Source of the DNA: Chromera velia
Taxonomy: Eukaryota > Sar > Chromeraceae
DNA length: 25,736 nt
NCBI GenBank assembly: GCA_018398765.1
Contig: JAHBMJ010004143.1
Location: 10,149 to 35,884 of the forward strand
Direction: 5' to 3'
The position numbers were made by a program, and so were the translations under genes. Positions 10,687 through 21,900 of this stretch are shown piece by piece (positions within the stretch are counted from its first letter, which is position 1; each line of letters starts with the position of its first letter). The notes beneath the pieces are model-generated. The model made no database searches. It was given only the letters and a program-made list of their open reading frames with translations, and was not told the DNA's origin.

Positions 10687-10900
10687 CCAAACTGAGTTTC
10701 CAAGCTGGTACCTCCTTTATAAAGGATTTTCCGCCAAAACATGGGATCCGGCCTTCTGGATTCTGCCTTCTGGGGTCTGCCGTGGTCTGGCCCACACTGA
10801 GTCTCCAAGCTGGCACCTCCTTTGTGGAGGTTTTTTCTGCCAAAACATGGGACCTGCCCCACTGGATTCTGCCCTCTGGGGTCTGCCGTTTATGGTCTAC
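10687..10900. repeat. Tandem duplication, two 105-bp units
   Basis: ACTGAG recurs at 10691 and 10796, and the units stay aligned through CTCCAAGCTGG.ACCTCCTTT, GCCAAAACATGGGA and CTGGGGTCTGCCGT. The period of 105 is a multiple of three, so a frame open on both strands gives a repeated 35-residue peptide, but the repeat has no recognised identity. The units differ at roughly one base in seven, so the duplication is not recent. Confidence 0.8.
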
Positions 10901-11750
10901 ACTCTGGGGTCCGCCTTTGGAGCTTCTCCTTCGAATCTAGATAAAAAGGCAACAAACTTGGGAACAGTTGTATATAGGCAGAACAAAGAGAGAAGCAGCC
11001 AGTTATTTCATGCCGGAAGAGGAAAGTGGTCCTTCTGGTAGGGGACGTTCATCGTGTAGATATGGGTTGTCTTGTTCGGTCTGGTCTCGTCTGGTGCGGA
11101 ATCAGTCGATATGGTGAGCGGCCAAAAAGCATATCTGTGAGGATCTCATCGTTTTTCACAGGGCCTGGAAGCAAAGCGGAGGCTTTCACGTTCCCATGTT
11201 TGGTAAAGGTTTGACGTGTTTGCTCTTCCGCCTGCGGATTGCGAAGGAGACAACCTCCCTGAACCTAAGAGCCACTTGAAAAAATATAATCAAGATGATC
11301 TCTATCTGTAGCATCGTTTTTCAAGAAATCGTCCATGCTTGCAGCATACACGGTTAAGACACCGTTCAGATATGCGGTTTTGGCTTTTAAGATACTGTAA
11401 GTGATCCGCGCCTGCGGTACGGACTTTCAAGCTTATCCAAAAATGTGGCTTCAACTTTCAAGTGGTAGTCAGGTTTAGGGAGGTCAAGGAGACAGTGAGA
11501 TAAACAGATCGAGGATCGAAGGTTGTAAATTTTTCTTTTTTCATCTGCGATCTTAAACTCCGTATTCTTTCAAGTGTTGGCCACCGGTGTCAAAGGAATG
11601 AATGTGGGAAGGGGGTTGGTAAGGAGTAACAAGCGCTCCAACAGGTAAATCGCCCAGACTAGAATTTTCGAGACAAGAACGGAGTGTTGGTTTGCAGTGA
11701 CTAGCGAATAATGCTGCGAATTGGAGGATCTTTCCAGGTTTGCTGCTATA
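10901..11750 (-). other. Spacer with minus-strand coding-like relics
   Basis: This is non-repetitive sequence between the two repeat copies. Two partly overlapping minus-strand frames read like normal protein: 11387-11569 (61 codons, including EFKIADEKRKIYNL and KPDYHLKVEATFLDKL) and 11265-11426 (54 codons, including YSILKAKTAYLNGVL and DDFLKNDATDRDHLDY). They are offset by a frame and each ends in a stop, as expected of exons or of a frameshifted relic. CTTGAAAG precedes three of the possible segment starts. No family is recognised. It could be a degraded mobile-element gene or a small spliced gene. Confidence 0.35.
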
Positions 11751-12455
11751 ATGTGTTCAAGGCTAGCAGCCTACGTATAGGGTCACATAATGAATGGAGA
11801 TACATCGGCCGTATTAAGTCCAAAGACTGTCAGATGGCCCTGCAAAGACCTAAGAATTTAGACAGGAATTTTAACGAATTTAGAGGAATTTAGACAGGAA
11901 TTTAGAGGAATTTAGCAAGGAATCTAAAGGAATTTAAACCCCTAAATTCCTAAACTTTAGAAGTCAGTTTCTCGTGAACTATGATGACTTAGAAGTTTAT
12001 TTAAACGGTACTTATAGACCTATATTAGACCTATAAATACCTTTAATATCAAGTTCTAACTCATCATAGTTCACAAGAAATTGACTTCTAAAAATTGCTA
12101 AATTCCTCTAAATTTTTATCTTTAAATTCCTTTAGATTCCTAACTAAATTCCTCTAAATTCCTTTAAATTCCTGTCTAAATTCCTCTAAATTCCTGTCTA
12201 AATTCCTCTAAATTCCTGTTTAAATTCCTAGGTCCTTGCAAGGGGAGCTAGAAGAGAAAGGAAGTTTCAACCAGTATGGATCGATCTGAGTGAAGAACTG
12301 GGTGAAGAGCAAGCAAAAGCAATTATTCTGCCGTTCAGGGTTGATCCAGCCGTGGCCCCCGCGCCCGCACATGCGTGGGCGAGGTACCTGGCCGGGGCAT
12401 GCCAGAACCACTGTGTGGAACGATGTAGAACGCACCATACGACATCACAGCGGTA
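11751..12455 (+). mobile_element. Dispersed repeat, copy 2, split by a MITE
   Basis: The second copy of the 10258-10555 repeat. The left part (11751-11836) and right part (12245-12455) are contiguous in copy 1, and here they are separated by the fold-back element. The right part keeps the same plus-strand frame (GARRERKF, WIDLSEELGEEQAKAIIL, VDPAVAPAPAHAWAR, CRTHHTTSQR) with a 12-base, frame-keeping insertion relative to copy 1, then stops at TAA just after CAGCGG. Substitutions between the copies are scattered (for example K/E, R/G, Y/H), so they diverged some time ago. Confidence 0.65.
11837..12244. mobile_element. MITE-like fold-back element, ~408 bp
   Basis: The left terminus CCCTGCAAAGACCTAAGAAT and the reverse complement of the right terminus (CCTTGCAAGGACCTAGGAAT) form terminal inverted repeats. 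The inverted similarity continues deep into the element. GGAATTTAGA(CA) units on the left mirror TAAATTCCT(GTC) units on the right, and GTTTCTCGTGAACTATGATGA mirrors TCATCATAGTTCACAAGAAA. Only about 65 bases in the middle are unpaired, so the strand could fold into one long hairpin. It is AT-rich and has no transposase. It is inserted inside repeat copy 2, compared with the uninterrupted copy 1. A clear target-site duplication was not found. Confidence 0.8.
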
Positions 12456-12920
12456 ACCAACATCATACTAATCGAACGCGCTAGCCCAGGCGCTAACAGA
12501 CTGGCAATTCAAACTACTAATCTAGCTACTAATCGCGATAACGAAGAATTAGAGCTAGAATTAGAGGAAGAATAACTTTGAAGGGAGAGCTTATTTACTA
12601 ATTTTCTAATAGAAGCTCGGCATGCAAGTTCAGAACTTATTTTTAAGCTTTCACAGCTGGTTATCGATACCGATTTGATAAGGCAATGATGCGGATCCGG
12701 ACTAGGATCCGGAAGGACCCGGCCAGTGGCTACGTACACCTGTTGAGCGCCTTGCAAACGAGGGAAATGAATAAAATGCGAGGTTTCAACGCAACTTCAG
12801 GCAGCCTTTGCTGTTGTAATCCGGTCTCTAGTCCTGTCCGTCCGCTAGTCCGTCCGTCTTTTCGGAAAGGGAAGATACAACCTCCCTCTGGCTGCTCAGG
12901 ATGTCGTGGGATGAGCTAGG
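12456..12920 (+). other. Edge of the mobile-DNA island, no clear gene
   Basis: The left end holds a short plus-strand frame (ERASPGANRLAIQTTN, then RDNEELELELEEE and a TAA at about 12570), which is acidic at its end and may continue the repeat's coding remains. The rest is mixed sequence with GGATCCGGACTAGGATCCGG (about 12692-12712) as a small direct repeat and CCGTCCGTC-type units near 12836-12860. No gene is supported. Confidence 0.4.
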
Positions 12921-14078
12921 CACCTAGCTGCGTACACACACACACAGTCAGTCCCTCCACGACTGCATATGCGTGCATGTCGGTACTAACAAAGACATCG
13001 ATCGAGCTGGGTGCACGGCCATGCTCGATCGATCATCGACCTGACTTCCTCCCTCGATCGATCGATCCATCGATGATGCTTGCCGACTCAACTTGAGCCC
13101 ATCTGATCTGACCAGTGTCGTGCCAGATTGATTCATTGACACGATCTCCCTTTCCCAAATTCTCTTCTCCCTCCAAAGAAATCAGAGCAGGAGGAGTGAG
13201 TAACAACGAGAAAGAGAGCGCAGTGCATGACGAGGAAAGGGAAGAAAGTGAAGAAGCCGACTTGCTCTTTATTTTATTGTCTCATCTCAATGCGACTTCC
13301 TTCCTTCTCTGTCTTCCCCCCCCCCTTCTCTTCCGGTCGGGAACGGACGCATGAGCACACACAAACAAAAGGCAGAATGAACGTCTCACACGCCCACAAA
13401 CTGAATTCATTCATGGATGGAAGGAAGGAGGGCCTCAAGAGGGAGGGAGGATCTCAAGGAGGCCTCCCCTAGTGCAGCGAGAGAGAGACAAAGACAGACA
13501 GAGACAGAGAGAGAGAAAGGGGAGAAAACACTCAATCAATCAAATCAATGAATTCGAGAACGACAAATGAGAGGAAGGAAAACGAACGAAGGAACAAGGA
13601 AGAAAGGAAGGAACGAAGGTAGAAAGAGTCGACCAAGCAGACAGCTGAACAGACAAACAAACTTACGCACGCGTAACAGCTGTCTGCTTGTTGGATGCGG
13701 ATAGCGAGAGAGAAAGATGAGAAAAAGGAAAGAAGGGAGGAACAGCGAGACAGACAAAAGAAATGTGACAGAAAGAAACAAAGGGGTGAACAGAAGAAGC
13801 ACGGCGGTTCAGTAAGAAACGCCCGGCCCCTAGGCGCAAAGTCGTCTGCCCGATTTCCTTTCCTTTCCTTTCCTTTTCTCCCCTAGCTCTCCTTTCTTTT
13901 CCCGGATTCAGGAAGGAACGGAGAACAGACGATGCCGGAGAGAGGGAAAAGCTCCGTTGCTCTGTCAGACCCACACATCGTGCCTCCGTGCGCACTCGTT
14001 TTTTCTTTCCGTCTCAACCTGACGCACACACCCTCAACGTCTCTTCCTTTCGATCATTTTGCAAACTCTCTCTGCTGC
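12921..14078. repeat. Intergenic / 3' flank, GATC and GGAA repeats
   Basis: Contains a cluster of ATCGATCG palindromes (about 12995-13076), then GA, GACA and GGAA blocks to 13780. This region lies downstream of the stop codon of the minus-strand gene, so its right part should be the 3' UTR. A minus-strand AATAAAATAAA, the complement of TTTATTTTATT at about 13269-13279, could be a polyadenylation signal, but it is about 800 bases from the stop. No open frame looks real. Confidence 0.5.
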
Positions 14079-15972
14079 TTACGTGAATGTCCCCTGCATC
14101 CCTTGCTGCTGTTGCTGCACATTTCTGAGGTTCATCTTCACCGGCACGGCCTGTGCTTGTGTTTGTTGTTGGTGTGTGGGGTGGGAAGGGAACCCCCGGG
14201 GTTGCTGCATGGCGACGCGTGCCGCCGGGGCCCCAGGGGGCCCTTGCACGAAGCTCCCCGCTGCGGCCTGGGCCCCCGCAAACTGCTGCTGCCTCTGTTG
14301 CATCGCGTAGGGGCCCCCCGGATGCACCTGCTGCTGCTGCTGGTGGTGGTGGTGCAGGTGGAAGGGAAGAAAATATGAAGCGGAGCCAACGACAGACTGT
14401 CTCTGCTGCTGGTGCTGTTGTTGATGAAATGCAGTGGCAGCAGGCGGATGGGACGGAGAACGGAGGGCGGCAGGAGGGTGAGGAGGAGACGGAGAGGGGG
14501 TCTCGTGGGAGTCTGCATGGGAGTCTGCGGAGACGGCCAGACCTCCTAACTCGTTGTTGGCAAACGAGGTGAAGGGGGCGGTGTGAGGGGAGACTCGGGG
14601 GGGCAGACCGGATGCTTCCTCCCGCTCTTCCTGTTCCTCCACTTCTTCTTCCTGCCCGCCAAAGTGAAGAGGAAGAGGGGGCACGGGAGAGGGGGAAGGG
14701 GAAGGAGAGCTGTGAGAGTCTGCTCCTGCATCTAGAGGAGACGGGGAGGAAATACAGTGGAGGTCCTCTTCTCCACCAACCTCTTCCTCCTCCTCCAGTT
14801 CATTGTGATGGTCTGGACACTGCTCTCTGTCTGTGTTGTCCCCTTCTTCTTCTTCTTCCGCGTTGTCTCCCCCTTCAATTTCTCCTCTGATCTTTTGGTT
14901 GGGGGAAGTGCTTGGACTCTCTTCCTCTTCCTCTTCCTCTCTGCTCTCCTTCCCTCCCCCCTCCTCGGCATCCGAAGAGACCGGAGACTCTCTCAGAACT
15001 GCAGCAGCCTGAGGGAGAGGAAGAGGGCAAGCAGGGGAGACAGAAACAGAAACAGGGACGGGGAGAGATGAGGACACGAGTGCGCCATGATCTGGCCCTA
15101 CCCGGTCCGCATCAACAGGGCCACCCACTTCAAAATCCCCCCCCCCATCAGTTCCCTTTCCCATGATTCCACCATGATCTGCTTCCCTCCTCATCCATCC
15201 CCCCGCAGAACCCCCTACCGCCATCCCCCGCATACCCCCAACCCCCACCAGTCCACCAGAAGAAGTCTTTCCTCCCACCGGCTGAGAGGCCCCAGAGGTT
15301 CCCCCATCAGCCCGGGGAGGCGCAAGCGGACGGTAGGGACGGAATCCATTCACCCCTCCGACTGCTTTCTGCGATTGGAGTCCTGGAGTAGTCTGACGGC
15401 CTTTTTCTCTCCCACCCAACACCCCACCTGGTCCTCCTTGCGCCGCCCTCTGACTTTCCCTCTGGATCTGCTGTGTGTGCTGCTGTTGTTGTGCACTGGT
15501 ATGCGGGGCCTTCAGAGACTGCCTGCGGGACCTCTCTTTGTCTTGAGGAGCTGCGGGCACGGGGGCGGAGGCAGCTGCAGAATTCGGTGGTGCGGGTCTG
15601 CTCTTCTCCATCGCAATTGACGCACGCTTCACCCCCCCCGCTGCCACGGGCGTCCGTCTCCCCCCAGCTCTGGGAATTCCCGTCGACCTGCCAACGCTCT
15701 CACCCCCTCCTCTCCTCGCCTCCCGCGACCGGACCGCCTGAGGCGCAACGACGGAGGGGCCCCTCGGGGCCCCGGGAGACTGAAGAAGGGCCCCGGCACG
15801 TCTATCGGCACCCAAAGGCGGGGAGGGCACTGCCGCTCCCACCGGGTGACCACTCCCTGCCAGTGCCCGCAACACCGCCACTCCCTCCCCCTTTGCCCCC
15901 TCCCCTTTCCCGTCTCCACCTTCGCCATCTTCACCCCCAGCCCCAGCTCCCGCGTACGCAGCGGCAGTGTAC
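14079..15972 (-). CDS. Exon 17, terminal exon: acidic and Gln/His-rich tail
   Basis: The acceptor is CTGTCTGTTCAG. One base plus 630 codons run to TAA. The order is: Gly/Ala/Glu-rich start ([14 protein letters not shown]), Ala/Pro/Arg-rich stretch, Gln-rich patch, Gly/Pro-rich stretch, long Glu/Asp runs ([29 protein letters not shown]), a Ser-Pro repeat, then His/Gln-rich end ([32 protein letters not shown]). It resembles disordered tails of transcription or scaffold proteins, but composition alone cannot tell. A plus-strand frame over it (15087-15620) is a shadow. Confidence 0.8.
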
Positions 15973-17171
15973 CTGAACAGACAGAGGGAGGGACAAGAAG
16001 GGAAGAGAGAAAGAAAGTGGACGGTCACGTATTCAACTGACGTCTTTGGACGACCTCCTAACGAACAGAGGTAGGTCTTCACTCACTCGCTGTATCGGGT
16101 CAAAGAAATTGCATGCACGAGCCCTCGATCGAGCCAGCATGCATCCGACACGAACTCTCTCGATCTGTCTCTCTGTCCAGCTGCCTTTCATTCTTTAATT
16201 GTCACGGACGAGGACGGACGGGAGAGAGAGAGAGCAAACGGACGGAATGCAGGGGGGAAAGGTGCATGAGAAAGAGAGACACCGAGGGAAAAAGCTAGAC
16301 CAAGACAGAAGAGCAAATGGACCAGGATGAAATCGAATGTGGAAACGACCAGGTTGACCAACGGAGACGCACACGTACAGATACGTGCACCCACCCGCAC
16401 TTTGACCCACGTACCGACCCACGTGCCTGCCCACTAACCCACCGACCCACCATGGTTCTCTCTTCAACTTCTGGCTGAGCACAAAGTCAAAACCAGACCC
16501 GCTGCCCTGCATGCAGAAGAACGAACGAAAGGGCAGGGAGGAAGAGAATTACGGGAGGAAAGAACGAGAAGAAAGGGGGAATAGGGCTAGGTGAGTGGGA
16601 AGCTGAGAGGATCACCATCCAACATGAACGTATGGATCCAGCGCCCAGGACAAACAGACACACAGGCAGATAATGGAGACGCACACGCTCTGCACCCATG
16701 CGTGCGTACACACGGTGTCCCTCGCTTCCGTCTTTGCTTTCCGCTTTGCTAAATTCTTTCTTTCCCTTTGAACCCTGCCCTGAAATAGAAATTTCCGCCT
16801 CAGTTCCTCTGATGCCCTTCCTTGAGGGAAGATGCACAGAGAGGAAAGGAAGTACGATTCATCACGGCGAGTATTCACTTACTCCCAAACTTGACAGAAA
16901 ACACACGCTCTACTTCCTTCAGTGCTCGCTGTCAAATAGTAAGTCTACATGTAGCGAAGTGCAGTCAGGCAGGCAGGCAGGCAGTCAGGGACGATCAAGA
17001 GAAGGAAACCGGATGCGATGCTCCGGCAGAGGGACGCACAGTCCCCTCAAACGAAAGCAGAGAAGGCAAACGAACATGCCTGCCTGCCTGTCCCCTCCCA
17101 TCCTGCCACTCTGAGCAGACAAAGCTGGCAACCAACAAGACACGACACACACACCCACCCACCCACCCACC

Positions 17172-17203
<32 letters not shown>

Positions 17204-18745
17204 CAAGCCCAAAAGCTGCCCAACCCACCAGCCGGCCGACCGACTGACCACTTCGGGCGCGATTCCAGCGTTGTTGCAGAGAGTCAGAAATTCGTTCTCC
17301 AGGCTGCAGACAGATACATGGCATTCCACCCACCAATGTATGCATGCATGTATGACAACATGCAGAGAGAGACTGAATGACCGACAGATGATCAAATGGA
17401 TGTACAGAAACAATCAAGAATCGGGGAGAGAGAGCACTGTCAAAGGAAAGGAATGAATTGACGAGACGAGAGTAGGGAGACAGCTGAATAGAGATGAGGG
17501 CAGAAGACGTTCGCTCCATCAGGGGAAAAGAGATTGATCTGTGGGGAAATGAGCGGGAAGCGGAAGGAGAAAGGGAACGGCAGACAATCGCACAGGAAGC
17601 ACACAGAAGAAAGCCAGAAAGGAGAAGGAATCTCGGCACTCTCTTTCTCTTTTTCATGGCGGGTGCTTTTCAACTCGCCACTCATCGAGGATTTTGATGG
17701 AAATTTGTATTGCAACCTTATGCATGCGTGCGTCAATATGAGTGTATGTGTATGCAGGACACAAGTGCGCACCTACCTCTGCAGCTCCTCGAGCACGGAC
17801 ATACAGAGCACTCTACTCTTGTTGCGGCACGCCGCGTCTCTGTCTTCGTACCCCCTGCGCACCCGCACGCGCAGCTGTTCCTCGTTGGACTCAAAAATGT
17901 CCCTTTCCGCCTCCTGCCACAACAATTCATTCATTCATTTATTCATGCATGCGGCCAGAATCACTCACTGACTGACTGACAGAGAGTCAGCCAGCCAGCC
18001 AGACAACGCACGCACATCAACGGACGGACGGACAGACACGCGTGGGAAATGCCCTTCTAAGTGGGAGAGCCCCGACTGCTTCGTTGCAAGGACCTTTGGA
18101 AGAAAGAAGAAATGTCCTTCCTGCTACCCCTGCTACTTCCCATATTCCCGGTTGCACGTTCGACGTTGTCGACACGACGGATGGACGACTACAAAATGGA
18201 GCGAGTTTGTGTATGGCAAACAAACAAAGCGCATCTTCATGCCAATGCACGACTATGCAGATAGATGCATCATCTTGCTCGCTCACCTCGCGTGCGCGCT
18301 CCCTGGAGATGCCCGGGTTGTACTCAGAGTACGCGACTGTGCGCTCGTCCAAAACGCGTTGGCCTTCATCACTGCATGCATGAATGAAAGCAAGTATGCA
18401 AAGAGGCATGTGTCCATGCAGACAGACGTCTTCATTCCATCAGGTCGACCAGAGAAGAGGGAAAGGGAGAACGGTGGAGAAAGCGGGGGACGTCAACTGC
18501 TAGAAAGTATTCTGCTCTCCTTCCTCTCTTCCTCACTTCCTTCTTCTATTCCGCATGCCTGTAAGTTCCGTCCCCTTCGCTTCCTCTGTTTTGCCCATCA
18601 GCACAGATCGAGCGCTGGGATTGAGAGAGACAGCGGGTCGCTCACCCGCCCGGCCGACAGATTATATGACTTACAGACAGACAGTGCTGCTGGGATCTCT
18701 CTTTCTCTCTCTCACACACACGCACACACGCACACACGCACACGC

Positions 18746-18809
<64 letters not shown>

Positions 18810-18901
18810 TAAGGGGGCTTCACAACAGACCTTGCAAGGAAAGTCTCCACAACTTTTCGATTCTCCGAGAGAGCTCTCTCCAGCTCCTCGTCACACTCTT
18901 T

Positions 18902-18960
<59 letters not shown>

Positions 18961-21900
18961 CTTCTGCACATATGCATCTGCCCACGCGTGCACATCAGAC
19001 GCAGAGGGAAAAAAAAAAAAATTGAAAAGAAAGAAACGAGGGGGGCGAAAAGAAGCTAAAAGATACCTGACTCGTCCTGCTGACTGGCCAGCTCAGTGGT
19101 GACTGCCTTTCCGACCGACCGACCGACCGAAATTCCCATCCGAACTCTTTGTTCCTCCTCCTCTGTATGAAAAAGGGTGTCCAGAAGACCTGCGGAAATA
19201 CCAGACAGAGAAAGTCAGTCAGTCAGTCACTCAGTCAGTCAGTCAGTCAGAGAGGAAGAAATCGAGGAACGAACAACTCCTCGCTAAACCAACGAAAACG
19301 CGCCCACAAAGACGACAAGCAGACAGCCAGACGTCTGGACAGAGAGAGTAACAAACCGAAAGGCAGACAGGCGGACAAGGAGACGCTGAGGGAGAGATCA
19401 TGATCGAACCTTTGTGCTCAGTCTATTATTTCAAAAAAATCACGCACAGAGAGAGAGAAAAAGAGGGCGGCGAAGAGAAGGGCAGGGAATGCAACCATCA
19501 ACGTTCTGATTCCATCTGATGCATGTGCATAAACCCAGCAGCAAATTCTCTCTCAATTAAGAGACATACGCGCGTTGTTGGTGTTTGGTCTATGCCTGCC
19601 TGCCTGTCGGTCAGTCGACCCCCCCGTGATCAGATGAGATGAGATGACAGACACAGATCAGATCATAAAAAAAGAGTGGGTACTGGGGGAGAGAGTCCGG
19701 CCCACGTTCTTGGTTTTCTGCCATCGACAGAGCGAGTTGTTGCAGTTGCCGTCTCGCAACCTCAGTCTTCTTCTGGAGCGGGCTCTGGCTGATCCTGAGA
19801 CAGAGAGAGACAGAGAAGAGAAGAGAAGAGAAGAGAAGAGAAATGAAGGAGGAAAACACGAGGTGTGCACGAACAGCCATGCATGTGTACGCGGTAACAG
19901 GGAGTGAGTTGAAGTATGAAAGAGACAGGGGTGACCGGATTCGCACTCAGATCGTTTGTCAGGAGAGAACACACACACATATTGTGAGGAAACGGACAGA
20001 CAAGCCGCCTTCTTTTTTAATTGACGAAGCAATATTTCATTGCGCCGCCCTCCCCCCCCAATGTAGAGAAACGGATGGAGCCAGACAGACAGAGAAAAAA
20101 AGATCTCATCGAAACCATGCTCAACAGGTCTGTCGCTTCTTCCTTCACGTCGTTCGAAGCCAAAGCAAAAAGCGACCTGCATTCCCTTCGTTTGTGCCGC
20201 TCTGTGAATTCATTCTGCCTGCACTGTCTGTCGGCCTTCGGTTTTTGTCTCCCTAGAAATTCCGTGACTCACTTTGTTGGCGACTGACGCACATGCACAC
20301 TTACTTACTTGGGCTTGAAAGTGCATTCCTTCATCTCCTCGCTGGTCTTTCTTCTCTCCAGCTCTGCTCTGATCAGCTCGTGCTCTTTTCGGACCTGCAC
20401 AGAAAGGGGGGGAGAAGGGGGAGGGGGGGGAGGTGTGAGGGATGCGTAGAGAGAAAGAAAAAACAAGAAGACGGAAGAGACCGAAAGAGACACAGGGAGA
20501 AACAAAGGGACGGAGAGAAGGGGACAGAGTAATCAACGGGAGGAAATTCATGGAGACGGCCAGTCAAGCAAGCAAACAAACAAACAAACAAAAAAGCAGA
20601 CAGACAGAAAGAAAGCAGGCAAGCTAGAGGGAGAAAAAAAAAAAAAGTAAAACAAGAAGGAGGCTGACCCACCTCGGATCTGTGTACCAGCATCTGCACT
20701 CACTCACAGAAGGGAAGGGGGCAGGCAGGCCGAAGGAACAAAGATCAAATGCGCGAATATGCAATGCACAGAAACATACACTCACACGCGAGAGAAACAG
20801 ACATGCTAGCTGTATGACTTGGCCTTCTCACAATTCCTTTGCAAACAGGCAGGGACAAGGACAGACAGACCATATGTTCTTTCTCTTCCTTTCTTTCCCT
20901 CTCTTGACCTGACAGACAGACGGATGGGGGGGTGGGGAGACAGAACGCAACAGCAAAGGAAACGTTGAACAGACGGCCGAATGGAAAGGAAAGAAAGACG
21001 GCGGTTGCGCTTCATTCTCACATAAATAATGTGTTTCCTCCACGAGCATGAAACAACCCAGGGCCTTTTCTCTGTTTCTTGGTCACAAGAAAAAAAGGGG
21101 GTCCTCCCAACCGAGTCAATGTAAAGGAGTGGTTTGTGTACAACCACTCAATTGTACACACATGAAGATCTATCTGCAGATATTATGCACGTCTGCGTGC
21201 CCGCACAAACATACAGTCAGACAGAAAAAAAGCACGAAAGAGGTTGGAGAGAGAAACAGTTCACGTATGCGCACCCCGACCTGAGTGACTGACCTGCTGA
21301 TAGCGGTCGTTCCACTGCCGAGAGTCGATTCTCTGATTGGATAGGAACTTTCGTCTCGGCCCCAACTCCTGCTCCTCGCTCTCCCGCACTCTTGCCTGAT
21401 CCCTCTCCCTTCGCATCTGCCGAAACCGGCTGTCGTTGAAAAGAGCGTCAAAACGAGCCTGCACACAAACAAACAAACAACGTGTAGAATGGTGGCTCAG
21501 TGCCTCTGCATGCATGTTCGTAATTCTTTCCTTTCAAGCATCGGAGACCGACCTGATTTTGATGATAGGATTCCGATCTTTTGTTTTTCCCGTTCAGCTG
21601 AAGCAGTGAGCCAGATCAAAACGTTTTGTATATGACTGACTAGCCAGCCAGATAGACCAGTAGCTTTTGACAGCTCGTCAGAGGCGAAGGGGGGAGATAG
21701 AGCGAAGGACTCATGGCACATACGGAGTGAATGCAAATCTTTCTAACAAAACGACGAAACAAAATTTGTTGCGTCGGTCCTTTCTGACCACTCCCTCCCT
21801 CCCTCTGACCTGAACCGCCGCCTCCCTCGCAGCAGCAGCCGCAGCCGCTCGCTCCCTCTCCTTCTCCGTCCTCTCTCTGACCACCGGAGCAGCCGCAACC

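Noticed and set aside
15087-15976. Plus-strand frames over exon 17
   Set aside because: These are shadows of the terminal exon. The minus-strand frame is far longer and has a fitting acceptor.
18152-19102. Plus-strand open frame of 316 codons
   Set aside because: Much of it is His-Thr and Arg-Glu repeats from CA and GA microsatellites, and it lies antisense to exons 11-13 of the minus-strand gene.
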